Below, one piece after another: positions 13,126 to 24,880 of a DNA stretch of 64,000 nt (the stretch's first letter is position 1; every line of letters starts with the position of its first letter). Below the pieces are notes generated by a model. The model did no database searches, was not told the DNA's origin, and saw only the letters and a program-made list of their open reading frames with translations. The DNA is taken from NCBI GenBank assembly GCA_018697195.1, contig CM031872.1:9505194-9569193 (forward strand), written 5' to 3'. The translations under genes and the position numbers were made by a program. Source of the stretch: Certhia americana (taxonomy: Eukaryota; Chordata; Aves; Passeriformes; Certhiidae).

Positions 13126-13539
13126 TAGCATTGCCAATGTTATTCCTCTATCAGAATCACTTATCAGCAGTGTTCAGGCAAAAAATTATGGGTTTTACCC
13201 ACCAGAAAGGCCATTTCACCCCCCTGGTCTAGAACTGAGGCAAACCAACACAGACCCAGGAGCCCTCCTTCCCCTTGGACCCAGCACCCAGGCAGGAGAG
13301 TGGGAGGGGTTGGCTTGGATTTGCCTATGGTCACATCAGGTAGGAATGATCTGCTCCTCCCTGAAGCCCTTGAGAAGTTCCTGTAAGGAAGAGAATCAGC
13401 CAGGTCTCCCAACACACCCAGTGCTGAATCCTTGGCTCAGGTTAGCAGAGGGCACCCCTGCCCCCAAAGCTCTCTCCTCCCTCAGGGAGAAGCAGGGTGG
13501 CAAATGGAGCCACCAGCAGCAGGAATGGGGAGTCTGAGC

Positions 13540-13610
13540 CCCAGGGGGCTGGACAGGACGATCTTTGAGGTTCTTTCCAACCCAAACCACTCTGTGTTTC
13601 TATTATTCCA
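13540..13610 (+). mobile_element. CR1 LINE 3' end fragment
   Basis: 'gctggacaggacgatctttg' then 'ttctttccaacccaaaccac' and 'tctattattcca' match the conserved 3' end of avian CR1 elements on the plus strand. Confidence 0.85.
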
Positions 13611-15711
13611 TCACTTGATGAACCATTTATTTATCCAATCACAACTTTATCATAACTCTTTTAAAACTCCTCAACCATGGCTGCAGAGAACCCACAGTCC
13701 AAACCCAGAGCACCCACAGTCAGAACTAACACCTCCAGTTCTGGCCTGTATGTGTTTGATATACACAGATTAAACAAAATAAAAGAAAAGAAAGGAAATG
13801 TAGACTGAAGTGAATGAAGAGACTTCTCTCTGTGAAAGCTCAGTGCATATTTACACAGCATCCTGCCTTAATGCTCAGCTGCTTCATTTGTGTCACTTTA
13901 AGCCCTCAGCAGAAGCAGGGGAGTATTAGCTGGGGTTTAATTGTGTGCTGCTGGGCTCTGCACGGCTCCCCACAAGCTGCTGCTGGGAGAGAGCCCTGTG
14001 GCAGGGCTGGGATGGATGTGGGAGGCAGTGACAGGGGGAGAGCAGCAGCAGTGGACATTCCCCAGCCTGGGACAGACAGGTAACACTGCCTTACAGGTGA
14101 AGTGAAGCAACAGTTTGCATGGAGCTGCCCGGCCCTGTGGCATCTGGAGTGAGCTCTGCTGTGCACTGCCCAAACCTCCTGTTTGCAGGAGACAGGACTA
14201 GGATCTCCCCGAAAACTCATCCAGCTGCTGAGCCAAGACTCCTGAACACATCCCAGTGCAACAGGGGGCTCGTCACCTACTGCAGGCCTCCTCTCCAGTC
14301 TACTCAATCTTCTGTTCCCTCTGCTGGAGGTGAAACAGGCACTGGGTAGGTTTTACGCAGACTGTGGTCCATCCCCATCCCTCCTTCCCAGTGCTGCCAT
14401 CCCACCTGCACTCAGACCACCACTGCTGGAGTCCAGCTCTGAGCATGGCACAGCCTGCAGCACTGGGTCCCCAACTGCACCCATCTAACTTTTGATAAAA
14501 GGCACTTGGTTGCAGTCAATAGCATCTCATAATATCAAAAACACCGCAGGAAACATCAAGAGCTGAATTGATTATGGCACAGTAATTCTTCAGGCAGTGA
14601 AAGCAGGGCAATTCCCAAGATGGGATTATTTTTTTGCAAGGCTTCACCTAATTTTCTTGATGTTATTTCCCCCCCCCTGCCGCTCGCTCCCCAGCCTTCC
14701 TTCCAAGCCTCTCCAGCTTTGCACTGTTCTTTGATTTAGTCCCTGAAAACAATATTTTGCTTAACACAGTTAAGTTTCCCAGCAAAGTGCCCGGGAAAGC
14801 ATCAGCACCACCCAGATTGCCGGGACTAAAACATGTGCAGCTGGAAAAAATCAAGGAAGATTTTGCTTTTGGCTCTGTAGTCAGCAACCCACTTTGGGGA
14901 GACTAGAAAAAGCCCTGACAAGAGCTCAAAACATCTAAATCAGAAAAGGAGACCAAAATGCACAGACCAAAAGGGGAATGATACAAAATCTGTACAGAGT
15001 GGAGGCAAAGGGCAGTGGATTTTCAGTCTGATCCAGCCTTCAAAAAGCATGAAAAGGTTTTGTCAGCCACACAGACCACACCATTCCTGCCCTGTGCAAC
15101 ACTGGCATTGCCTGTAAACCATGCCCAGAACTTTTTGGTGATTCTAAACTCTTTTTGAGCTGATTTTGCTCCTTTTCCTGGAGGTAAGTGGGCCAGGGAG
15201 GGGCTGCAGAGTCTCTCTCCTGCATCTGGAAACTGTGGAATGAGAAGGAGCAGCACTGCATGAACAAAGTTACTCTGAGCTGCTTGGAAAGTGCTGCACT
15301 AAACACACAAAGGATGTTTTGGGTTTTTTTCCTAATAAATCACCCCAAGAGGCAAGGTGACATGCTGGAGTGGAGAAAATCCCTGGAGGGCAGCAGCCAG
15401 AGCAGCAGGGCACTGCGCTGAGGAGTGGAAACATCACCCTGGCTCTGCTGCTGAGGAGCAGGAGCTGAAACTAATTAACTTCACTTGTCTTCATGGAGCA
15501 CAGCCGTCCTGGGTCACTGGTTGTGCCCAGCCCAGGCACAACCCTGGTTTTCCCTGGGGTGAAAATCAAACAGGAGCTTTGCCCCTTGGCCTGAGCTGCT
15601 GTCCCTCTTCCCTCCACAGTGAGACCATGTTCCTCTGCAGCAGCATGTGCATCCCCTTTTTGCCTTTAGCAATTAATAAATCCCCATAAAAATCAACCTA
15701 GAGATCTCTCT

Positions 15712-15820
15712 TCCATGGTGCAGCATATCCTGGCTTTAGGAAAGAGGGAGTCTGGGACTCTCCCTGAGCTCTCAGTGAGATCCCCTTTCCAAGAGCCCTT
15801 TCCAGGACAGTTATCTCCTC
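15712..15820 (+). repeat. Dispersed repeat, copy 2 (unnamed)
   Basis: This segment shares 'tgcagcatatcc', 'ctccctgagctctcagt' and 'agagccctttccagg' with 13030-13125, in the same orientation and 2.7 kb away. The level of divergence suggests an old interspersed family rather than a recent tandem copy. Confidence 0.55.
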
Positions 15821-18800
15821 GCAGTGCCCTAAAAGCAGAAGGACAAAGCTGCCTTGTTTGTGTCCATCTCCATTCCTGTCATCTCCACAGAGGTTTGTTT
15901 TTCTTTTTTTTCTCCCTGGTGGTGGAGCCTGTTGCATATTTCTGGCACACTCCCAGGAACATTTTAGCTCCACTGAATTTTATTAGTTTTGTCTTTTGGC
16001 TGAAGTGATGCAGCGATAGCTGCAGGACATAAAAACGGGAAAGGAAGAGTAGATCCCATCCACATCAGGCAAGTTTTAGGCAACTGAAATCTCATCAGAA
16101 CTGGGTTTTGGATAGTGCCAATTCTTTCTACTGTGTTGTGTTAAGAAATAACTGAAGAAAAAGCATTTCCCGGTGTCACTGCCCCATCCGGGCATCATCC
16201 CAGCACATCTGGGCCACGGTATGAGCTGCCTGGTCCTTCCTCCTGCAAACCTTCTTGTTCCTTTCTCAGGCAGGAGATGCACACAAAAGAAAACGTAATA
16301 AAACTCAAATAGGAGTAAAAAATTGTAATTCAGGAAAAAAAAAGTACAGAGAGGCTGTATAAAGAGGGAGGCCAAGGGGCTGCGCTTTGAACAGGCAGCT
16401 ACAAAGCACACTCCAGCCACTGGGTAACAGAAAGCAAAGGCAGCAACATAAAAACAAATAACAGCACCAAACAGGGAGGGAAAAACAACTTTCAATGGAG
16501 AAACCTAAGGTCTGATTTTGCTACCTTGCATCACCCTTTCTGCTAAGCATTCACAGCAGGTTAGAGCCCAGCCTCCCCCTCCAAGCCCTCAGCACCACTG
16601 CTTGTCTCAGCCCTGGCAGGATCCTGCTCCACACAGATCCCACATGGATGGGTGGATGGACACACAGCTACAACAGCAGATCCATACTGAGAATATAGAG
16701 CAGCTACAGTGCCAAACCCTACTCTGTGACAGGAGATCCCAGAGACATCAAAGGGAATCATTCTGAGTGTGAGACAGCGTTTGCAGATTTGGCAAGTGTG
16801 GGGTATTTTTAATTGTCTCAATAAACATATAAACAAAATCTGTTCACTCACTGGGGTGTTTTTTTTTTTCCCTCCTGGGCTCTGCAGCACCATGGTCGAG
16901 AGGAGCTGCAATCACTCAGCTGCCAAACTTGTAGCTGGTGCTGGTACTCCCTGCAATGGAGTTGCCTATGAGCCAGGCCCAAATTCACATCTCCTGTCCC
17001 TAAGAGGTTTGATCATTTTCTGTGCAGTTTTATGGCACAGCATTAAAAACAGCAATGAGTTCACACAGCAGAGCACAGAGAGCGAAGCTCAGCATTATTG
17101 CAGCAGGAGTTACTAAAGGCCCAGGATGAGGGAAGGCTGAAATGTTCCCTGGATTCTGGGCTTGGAGAATGCCATGGCTGCTGATGGACCAGGAAGAGAC
17201 AGGTTGAGGGCAGTAAAATCCTGCACTGTCCCAGAGGTGCTGGGTGCTCCACATTTCAATTCTGTCCTACCCGAGATCCTTCCCGGGTGATTTCAGCTTC
17301 AGCTTTTTGAGGGGAGGTTCTCCTCTTTCCCCATCACACTGCTCCCCTAATTATTTTGTTGCTCGCACCCTTTGGTGGCTGCCACAAGATTACATCTCCA
17401 TTTAGTCACCCCATGGCGAAGTGAGATGTACCTGACTCTTCTAACCTGCTCTCATAAATCACAGCGGGCAGCAGGGAGGAGGAAAAATCCTGGTAAGCAG
17501 CCAGGACAAAGGTCAGTTGACGGCTGCAGGGCAGGGGCTGATGGCAGACTCTGTGTGAAGCATCTGTCCCTGCTCTCCAGAGGGTGAGGCCAAAGGCTGC
17601 CTCTATCCCAGTGCTAAGCACCAAAAGATGCTTCTCCACCACTTTCTGAGAGACAAGAGTGTCTTGGGGTGATGAGGGGCCCAGGCCAGAGCACAGGGAC
17701 GTTATCTGTGGGGATGACAGTGTCTCTGTGATGTGCACAGTAATGAATTGCCCTCTCTGCAGAAATGAGTAAGTTGTGCCTGCTGATGCAATGATCAATT
17801 TGCTCCATCATGCAAAGCTGTCCATTCATCATGGCCATCGACTGCAGCCACTCACAGATTTTTATTGGCCCCAATGGAGCAGGAGGTTCTGCAGGAGAGC
17901 CACGGGCCCCTGCTCAGGAGCAGCCTGAAAAAGGGGCTTCCCCTCTTCCTCAGCCTCCTGACTGAGGGTCCCCATGGCACTGAGCACCCAGAAATCACGG
18001 TCTGCTCTGCTCCAGGGGGGCAGCAGAAAGAAAAGAAGGGAAAAAAAAGATCAAGTTCCCATGGCATCCCCTGCACAAATGGCAAGAAGATCTGGCACGG
18101 TGCCCTCTGCCTGCATGCCACATCCCATCCCACATGGACCTCCTGACCTGAGGGATGCTCACCTGCTCTGCACCCATTCATCTGTGCTCCTGCAGATCAG
18201 GAAGGAGGTTAAGGCACAGACAGATGAGTTTTGCTGCTGCAACAGCAGGGACAGCAAAGCTGTTTCCACACTCTCCTGGCCCAGATTCCCTTTGCCTTTC
18301 TCATCCACTTCATATTTCATCCTCCTCCACTCCCAGGGAACCTCACACCACAGTGATCACCACTGACTTGCAAAATCACAAGTGCCCAAATCACTGCAAA
18401 ACCCCTTCAAAATATCACTCCAAACCTCTGTAAGGCTGGGGCAGCAGTGAGGCTGCAAGAGCACAGCGTGGCTGAGCTGGTGAATGCCATGGGCAGAGAG
18501 AAAATGTCTCGCTCCCATCCTTGACTGAAGACAGAGTTTGAGGGCACAGAGAGGGGGAGCAGAATGTTCTGCTTCTGGGAGAACTGAAAATAAAAATAAC
18601 AAACAAATAAAGAAAAAAGTAGAAATAAAAAAATCCAGTTGATTGTACTTTGGCAAAGAATTCAGAAAGCAAAGGGGCTCACTTGGGAGCAAAATGAAGA
18701 TGAATCGACAGTGAGTTCAAGAGAATTCATTCTGCTGCTGAACACTTGTCTCTCCATCAGGACATCTCAAAGGCTTGTCAAGCGAAGGCAAGGCTTTTAT

Positions 18801-19013
18801 TTGTTTCTATGGTTGCCATAACGATAGAGCTATATGTCATGTCAGGCAGCAGCTGAGGCTCGTGCCTCTGATTTATAGCTGCTCAACAGAAATTATCAAC
18901 TTTTCTGCAGAGCGGGTGGCACAGTGAACCGTGACCACTGAGTGTCTGCCAGTGCCGTGCTCTGCCCCCAGGCTTAGCTCTCCTCTTGGTCCCCCACAGC
19001 TGTGTGTGCCCCA

Positions 19014-19109
19014 AGAGATGTTTTTATTATCCCCTGCAGAGATGCTTTTATTATCCCCCACAGGGATATTTTTATTATCCCCTGCAGGGATGTTTTTATT
19101 ATCCCTGTG
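19014..19109. repeat. 24-bp tandem repeat, four copies
   Basis: Four imperfect copies of a 24-bp unit with the core 'tttttattatcccc' lie head to tail. The period is a multiple of three, so both strands show spurious 8-residue protein repeats. No evidence of coding. Confidence 0.93.
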
Positions 19110-20299
19110 GGGATGCTCGGTGCTGGGTCAGCAGGATCTGGGAGCTGTGGGTCCTTCCCAAACACTGCCACAATTAGAGCAATTCCCGACCCACAGGACA
19201 AGCTGCACCTTCCAAAGGCTCAAATAGAGATGCCAAGGTGTCCAGGAAAGGCCAGCAGAAGGACTGAACACCTAACAGTAATTTGTTCAACATAATTTTA
19301 TGAAATACTGTGTTTAACACCCATTTATGGGAGAAATACAGGTAAAAGAGAAAGATGGGAGTGGAGACAAAGAGAGGTCTTGAAAACAAGTAAGACAAGT
19401 AGGATTGGGATGTATTTCTTGTCCTGGCAGGGAATGTGCTGCAAGGACAATCTCCCAGGCTGTGGGGAGAGCCCTGCAGCACTGCTGGCCAAGCTCATCT
19501 GAGCAGAGATGTCACCGTGAGCGTGGCTGTCACAGTCCCAGGCCATGACTGATGCGATCATTGTGCAGAGGATCAGACTCTGGGGCTGAGGAAGGGATGC
19601 TCAATATGGTCACTGATAAATTATATATGCAAGTTTCATTAACTCTAAGCACTCTCATTCCTAATTTATGACGCACAGCCCTAAAACCTCCAGCACCAAG
19701 TTTTGCACACTCCTGAGTCCTGAAGCCCTTGGAGCATCCCAAGGGGGATGTTTGCATGACACTTGTTTGCTGGAAGTTTCTCTAATGACTTGGCTGTGGC
19801 AGGGGAAGGGTTTTTTTTCATCCCCATCCACCAAGGTACAGCTTGTTGCAGTGCCCAGCAGTGAAACACATGGAGAACAACATTGGAGTAAGCATTTCCC
19901 CAGAGAGCTGCTGAAAGGCCGAGCCCCACCTGTCCCTCTACATTGCAAACATCTTCATAAAAACACAACACCACATTTGAACCTTTAACCCTCTGAGCTG
20001 TAAAGACTTCATCACTTGTTTTCTCCAAAGCAAGCTTTCTGCCATTTCCCTCCATTAAACTCTTGAAGACAGGTGACCCCAGAGCCAAAGGTGTCAGACT
20101 AATGAAAGGTCTGCAGGAATGCAGCATGTTCGTTATTACAGACACAGAGGAAACACAACTGAGCCACCATCCCAGTGTCACAGGACAGCAAACAGGGCAC
20201 GCCGGGTGCTGAGGCACAGCTGTGCTGCAGCTGGTGTAACACAGCCCAGGGTCTGCCCTGCGGCATGGAGATGGGACTGTATTAAAACCCAAGCACTGC

Positions 20300-20514
20300 A
20301 GGTCCAGGAATAATTTCTTCATTAGAAAAGGGCTGTCAAGCTTTGGAAGGGACTGCACAGGGAGGTGGTGGGATTCCCATCCCTGGAAAATATTCAAAAA
20401 GTAACTGAACTTGGCACTCAGTGCACTGGTCTGGGTGACAAGGTGGGGATTGGTAACAAGTTGGATCCAATCCTTGAGGTCTTTTCTCACCCAAATGATT
20501 CTGTGATTCACCTG
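20300..20514 (+). mobile_element. CR1 LINE 3' end
   Basis: 'gggctgtcaagctttggaag' then 'ggaggtggtgggattcccat' and 'aatgattctgtgattc' follow the well-known avian CR1 3' region in order. The copy is on the plus strand, opposite to the host gene. Confidence 0.9.
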
Positions 20515-21925
20515 CAGGAGCTCGCAGCATGGAGGGACAGCAGTGCTGCCACAGTCCCAGAGCCAGGAAACAGGACCTCTTCAGGCAGAGGGAGGGATGG
20601 CTGTGTTTGAACACCTGCACCATGGACAGCATGTGCTCACCTCTGATGTTGGATCACCACCTGAACAGCTGAACCACCAAAACTGCTCCCCTGAGAAGCT
20701 GTTTGTGTCAGTCCAGAGATAGAGGCTGCAAGATAAGCAGCTCTGAAAGTACCTTTCTCATTGCATGAGAGAACCTCAGAAAAGGGTTCCACCCTGAAGT
20801 GCTGAGGATCCCAAGCTTCCAGCTCCAAATTTGAGAAGTGTTTCATTTCTAATGTAGAAATAATAGATTGCTTTTCACTTCTCACTGTATCTGTGAAACC
20901 TTCCATAATTCAACATCAAATATTTATTATTGCGTTTATTAAAGTTTTAATAATTCAGCAACTCCTGAGTGTAAGATACAAGCACCATGAACTCACACCT
21001 CCCTTATTCTACCTGAGCCACTCCAGTATTTATACCTGGATATCTCAGTTCAGGTTCCATTTATGAGGGGAGCAGGCAAAAGCCTTGTGCCAAAACCTCT
21101 CCTCCTCCTTTCTGGCATTCATCCATCCTGACAGAGACTTTTCCACAAGGAGCAGTGCCCAGAGACAATTACTGCACTGGAGCAGAAAACAAGCTTCTGA
21201 ACCTCTACCTTCACTGAGGCACTTTTAATGAAGATATGAGGAGGAAAGAATGAAAGAATGTTCTCTTGGCACTTTGGCTTGGAAAATGTTAGCATAAACC
21301 AGGGCAGCCCTTCCCTTTCTCAAATGAAAAGCAGAAGTTGTTGCAGACAAGAAAAACAATTCTCCTAAAGAGACAAGCTGTGATGGATATGTACCCCCGG
21401 TCTCTTTTCACAGGAAAGGGAACAAGCACTAATTAGCAACAAAAACACACACACATTTGGAAGTGAGGACATCTTGGATGCAAGTCCTGGCTCTGCCATA
21501 GCTTTTGTAGGCACTTGTTTCAACTACGGCCCTGCCAAGATGATGGGACAAAAGAAGGGAAATCCATTCCTCATCACTTTGGGGAAAGACAAGACAGAAA
21601 GAGCTGGGGGAAACAAGGATCCTCTTGGTGCCTAGGGAGATGAGTCATAAAACAACCGAGGATTCTCAAGTCAGGAAATTGTGTCTGGAGTCAACAGGAG
21701 AAAGCAGCAAGAAGGAAGGGAAGGAAGGAGAGAGGGAATACGGAATCTCCTTGGCACCCAACAGTCACATGCTCAATCTAAATTTAATGGGAGAGAGGGG
21801 AATACACACTTAATACCTTCAGAATTAAACCTTTACAATTTACAGTTAAACCCTGGTAAACCAGACCAAAGAGGATAACCACCACCAAGGTGATCAGCAA
21901 AATTTCCAGGCTTTCACTGAGCTCC

Positions 21926-22035
21926 AAAAAAAACCAAAAAAAACCAAAAAACCCAAAACAAACCCAAAACCCCACACAACCAACCAACCAACCAAACAAA
22001 CAAAAACAAGCAAACAAAAAAACCCAAACAAACAG
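21926..22035. repeat. A/C-rich low-complexity tract
   Basis: Mixed runs of (AAAAACC)n, (CCAA)n and (CAAA)n cover about 110 bp some 400 bp downstream of the exon at 22455-22592. Confidence 0.93.
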
Positions 22036-22454
22036 ATCTGTAATCGTATAATTATTGGATGAGCAGCATGGCCTTTCATCCTTCATGAACATCCCAGCAA
22101 GTATTGGTGGCCAGGTGGATGTGATATGAGTTTCAGAAAGATGACAGCCCCTCCATCCCAGTAAATGCATCCATTTAAGCGCTGCAATTTAACATTACAT
22201 TTAAGCCACTCTCAAATTGCCTTGCCACAGATTCCTACCAATTCACCTGCCTGCACTGGCAGATTTCAGAGTTACACACTCAGGCCTGGCCTAGACCCAT
22301 CAGCCCAAAGAGCCTGGAGAGCAATCACATCAGATTTCTTATTGGAAGGAAATTAATCAAACCTATCATCACAGAAATTACTGCATCCTCAATAACAATT
22401 TAAAGAGCAGTGTAGGCACTCAAGCATGAAGAAAATGAGAAATCTGCTTCCTAC

Positions 22455-22592
22455 CTGACATCTGCTGGATCTTCTGTCACCAGAACATCTGTCTTGCAGC
22501 TGGCAAGGGGATTGATGGAAAGCTCCACAGGGGGCACCACGAAGCTCTTACTGACTGGCAGCCACAGCCCTTGACCCAAACTGTAGGTGGAC
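22455..22592 (-). CDS. ASTN2: ASTN2 internal exon: ectodomain segment with [12 protein letters not shown]
   Basis: This 138-bp exon (one base in, 45 full codons, two bases out) has acceptor 'cgttttccag' and donor GTCAG|GTAGGAAG on the minus strand. It encodes [20 protein letters not shown], then [20 protein letters not shown] and DPADV, and opens an arginine codon. It matches vertebrate ASTN2 with one change I can see (STYS for STFS). In the known protein the next exon starts with EEAML and leads to further EGF-like repeats, but I could not find that exon in bases 1-22454, so it should lie outside the window. This is the last coding segment of the gene visible here. Confidence 0.95.
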
Positions 22593-23020
22593 CTGGAAAA
22601 CGGACAAACCTGTCACACAGGAACAGAGTGTCTGCAGGGAATGGTGGCTCTCCACTGCTCAGAAGTCACAGCAGTGGTGGCACCATGAGATAAGTCAGTG
22701 ATTTGGTCTTGTTCTGAAACCCAAATGGGAGAGGAATGACTTGAGATGTGACAGGAGAGCAAGGGGATGGAAAAATGTTTGGTTTTTTATTCCAGGAGGA
22801 GTTTCTGTGCATGCTGTCCTCACATTTGCTGGAGGGACAAGAGGGGAACGTTCTCTCCTGCCAAATAAGGACAAATATTTCAGGTCTGTCACTGACAAAT
22901 GACACTTGTCCCATCACCAGCACAAGAATGAGCAGGGATTGACCAAGAAGCTGCATCCACTGGGATGTTCTTGTGGCTCTCCCTTACCAAATGCCCCAGC
23001 TGAACCCTCCTCTGACTCAC
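22593..23020 (-). other. ASTN2: ASTN2 short intron of 428 bp
   Basis: On the minus strand it starts GTGAGTC and ends 'cgttttccag'. Removing it joins EKIL-R to STYS through a split arginine codon. No repeat was recognised inside. Confidence 0.92.
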
Positions 23021-23095
23021 CTGAGTATCTTCTCTGGTGCCTGCTCTCCTGTGACCAAGTCATATCCCCGCTCCAGTGTCGTGTAGGGCCAGGGC
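23021..23095 (-). CDS. ASTN2: ASTN2 internal exon: ectodomain after the EGF-like domain
   Basis: This 75-bp exon has acceptor 'ctcctcccag' and donor CTCAG|GTGAGTC on the minus strand. It reads PWPYTTLERGYDLVTGEQ then APEKIL and the first two bases of an arginine codon. Its one-base start completes the glycine left open by the exon at 23234-23318. It belongs to the linker between the first EGF-like domain and the following part of the ectodomain. Residues match vertebrate ASTN2; ASTN1 has a related PWPYTIFQRGFDLV version. It lies only 138 bp from the previous exon, which is very short for this gene. Confidence 0.95.
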
Positions 23096-23233
23096 CTGGG
23101 AGGAGAGAGGGCAAAAGCAGCTGAGAACATCACTGGGCTGGGCAAGAGGCACAGTGATGGCCCAAGGGGAGGAGAACTGGGCTCCAGCACGGGAGCTGGG
23201 GCAGATCCAGCCCAGCCCCGTGTCCCCACTCAC
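23096..23233 (-). other. ASTN2: ASTN2 short intron of 138 bp
   Basis: On the minus strand it starts GTGAGTGGGG and ends 'ctcccag', and correct removal joins SEG to PWPY in frame. It is the shortest intron in the window. Confidence 0.92.
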
Positions 23234-23318
23234 CCTTCGCTGTGTCCCCAGTCGCTGCGCACACACAGGTGACGATGGACGGGGTCTGGGGCGTACCCTT
23301 CGTGACAGCTGCACTCTC
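23234..23318 (-). CDS. ASTN2: ASTN2 internal exon: second half of the EGF-like domain
   Basis: This 85-bp exon begins with 2 bases completing a glycine codon and ends with 2 bases (GG) of the next split codon. On the minus strand the acceptor is 'ttctag' and the donor GAAGG|GTGAGTG. It encodes [18 protein letters not shown] and then [10 protein letters not shown]. The C-x-C-x-x-G-Y pattern and the final cysteine are the C-terminal signature of an EGF-like module. Together with the exon at 32155-32322 they give six cysteines with spacings of about 7, 3, 6, 1 and 13. The histidine in WGHSEG is glutamine in the mammalian ASTN2 I recall, a likely lineage difference. The donor could be read one base earlier, but only this choice keeps the frame with the next exon (SEG-PWPY). 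Confidence 0.95.
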
Positions 23319-24424
23319 CTAGAACAGAGCAGGGAAGGATGAGACCTCTCTGGCCCAGAGACCTGCCAGTGACTGCAGAGTCAGGCCCTCCTGCTGCCCA
23401 TCTCTGCTTTGTCACAGACACTCTGGTCCCTCTTGTGCCTCTGGAGCACTTTGGACTCCAGATCCCCGCAGGAGGTGTGGAGAAGGAGAGGTGGGAAGCT
23501 GTAAGAAACCTGTGAGTTATTCTCATATTACATGATGCTGGGGATGGGGTTTCATGATGCAGAAGGTCTGTCCTTAACCAGTGTTCTCATGCACTCCTGC
23601 AGCCAGGGGTTCACTCCTCAGCAGGGATCTTGACCTTCTTTGGGCAGAGCAGTGTCCAACCTGTGCAATCCCCAAGGTGGACACCACAAACCCATCACAC
23701 ATCCCCTTCCCACCTCTGCTCTGCCATCTGGCACCAGAACAAGTGAGCAGAGTCTCCTGCAGCCCAAACTCCCACTGAAAGATGCAGTTGGATGGATGGA
23801 ATTGGGAATCCCCCAATTTCCAGCCTCCACAGACAGTTTCTGTGCTGTGTCCCCATCCCACAGGGAAGGGGCTCTCAGCCCTGCTCCCCTCTGCTCCCTG
23901 GGTCCTGCCTCACCCTGCTCCTCTCTTTTAACAGCAGGAGAAGACATTTCCCACACCAGAAACCCAACTGCACTTGGCCCAAATTGATTCAGTGTTTGGT
24001 AGAAATACATAACCTGGAGCAAGATACAGCAAAATCAAAAGATTAATTGGATTTGCACGTGGAGTTCCTGCTACAAGCTGCTGCCAGTGTTTCCCCCCAC
24101 CCTCCCCTCTTGTCCCCATTGTGCCTGACGGTGCAGCAAAGCTGAGCTGTAAACACTGCTGGGGTGGGGATTTGGGGAGGATGCTGGGGAGGTGGGTACC
24201 CCCCTCACAGTGGCAATGCAGACTGGCAGCTACCTGCGTGCTCTGCTCCTCGGGATCCTAAGCAAGTCCTTAAAATGCCTCACAAGGATTACTGTAAAGA
24301 GCTTTATTGTCAGGAGGGAGTGAGATGGGGATTCAACCGCTGAGATTTTTGAGAAAGAGACGCCTGGGAAGAGAGAGGCAGCAAAAAAAGGAAAGAGAGG
24401 GGGAGAAAAAAAGAGACGGCTAAT

Positions 24425-24880
24425 GATGTGCTAAAATGCAACAGCACCTTCATGAAATATTCACTGCCTCAAACGCGTCTAATATTAAAGATTAAATGTC
24501 CTGGGATTTGTCCTAGCGACTTCGAAGCACTGATTTATGATCTGTCAAAAGCTGCTAACCTCATGATTCATAACAGGAGCGGCAGGAACATTGCTGCTCC
24601 AAAGGGAAAGGGTTGGGAGAGAGATGGCAGCGCTTGGCCCTGCTCAGGCTCTGCCATGCCTGGGGGCTGGGGCGGTCTCACTGCGAGACAACACAGGTCC
24701 TAATGGCTCCATCAGTGATTTAAAAAAAAAAAAAAGAAAAGTTATTTTTTCCTTGGGTGCTTAGTACGCAAGTTTCCCCAGCCGTGTTGTGGATCATTAA
24801 TTCCTGGCGCTTATTACATAACAAATATATGCTCTGCAAATGAGAGACATCTCAAAGTGCTTGCGAAGCAGAGCTGGGAG
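24425..24880. other. AT-rich block, possible conserved non-coding element
   Basis: Two parts flank a short A run. The first contains 'aacgcgtctaatattaaag' and 'tcctagcgacttcgaagcac', the second 'gtggatcattaattcctggc' and 'cttattacataacaaatata'. Retained CpGs amid AT-rich homeobox-like sites set it apart from the surroundings. Confidence 0.35.

Larger units (their letters stand above)
1..22454 (-). other. ASTN2: ASTN2 intron, at least 22.4 kb (incomplete)
   Basis: Everything downstream of the exon at 22455-22592 appears to be one intron, starting GTAGGAAG on the minus strand. I looked for the expected next exon (beginning EEAML and leading into EGF-like repeats) and did not see it, although a short exon can be missed by eye. 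The stretch carries a GATGG microsatellite at base 1, three forward CR1 ends, MIR-like fragments, a 200-bp inverted repeat pair, several homopolymer tracts and AT-rich candidate conserved blocks. In mammals TRIM32 is nested in an ASTN2 intron; no such long single-exon frame is present here. Confidence 0.7.

Noticed and set aside
19681..20511. Minus-strand frame of 276 codons
   Set aside because: Its start lies in a CR1 3' end in reverse orientation and the rest has no recognisable domain.
1..22454. TRIM32 nested in the intron, as in mammals
   Set aside because: TRIM32 has a coding exon of about 650 codons. No frame of that size or with RING/B-box motifs is seen here or elsewhere in the window.
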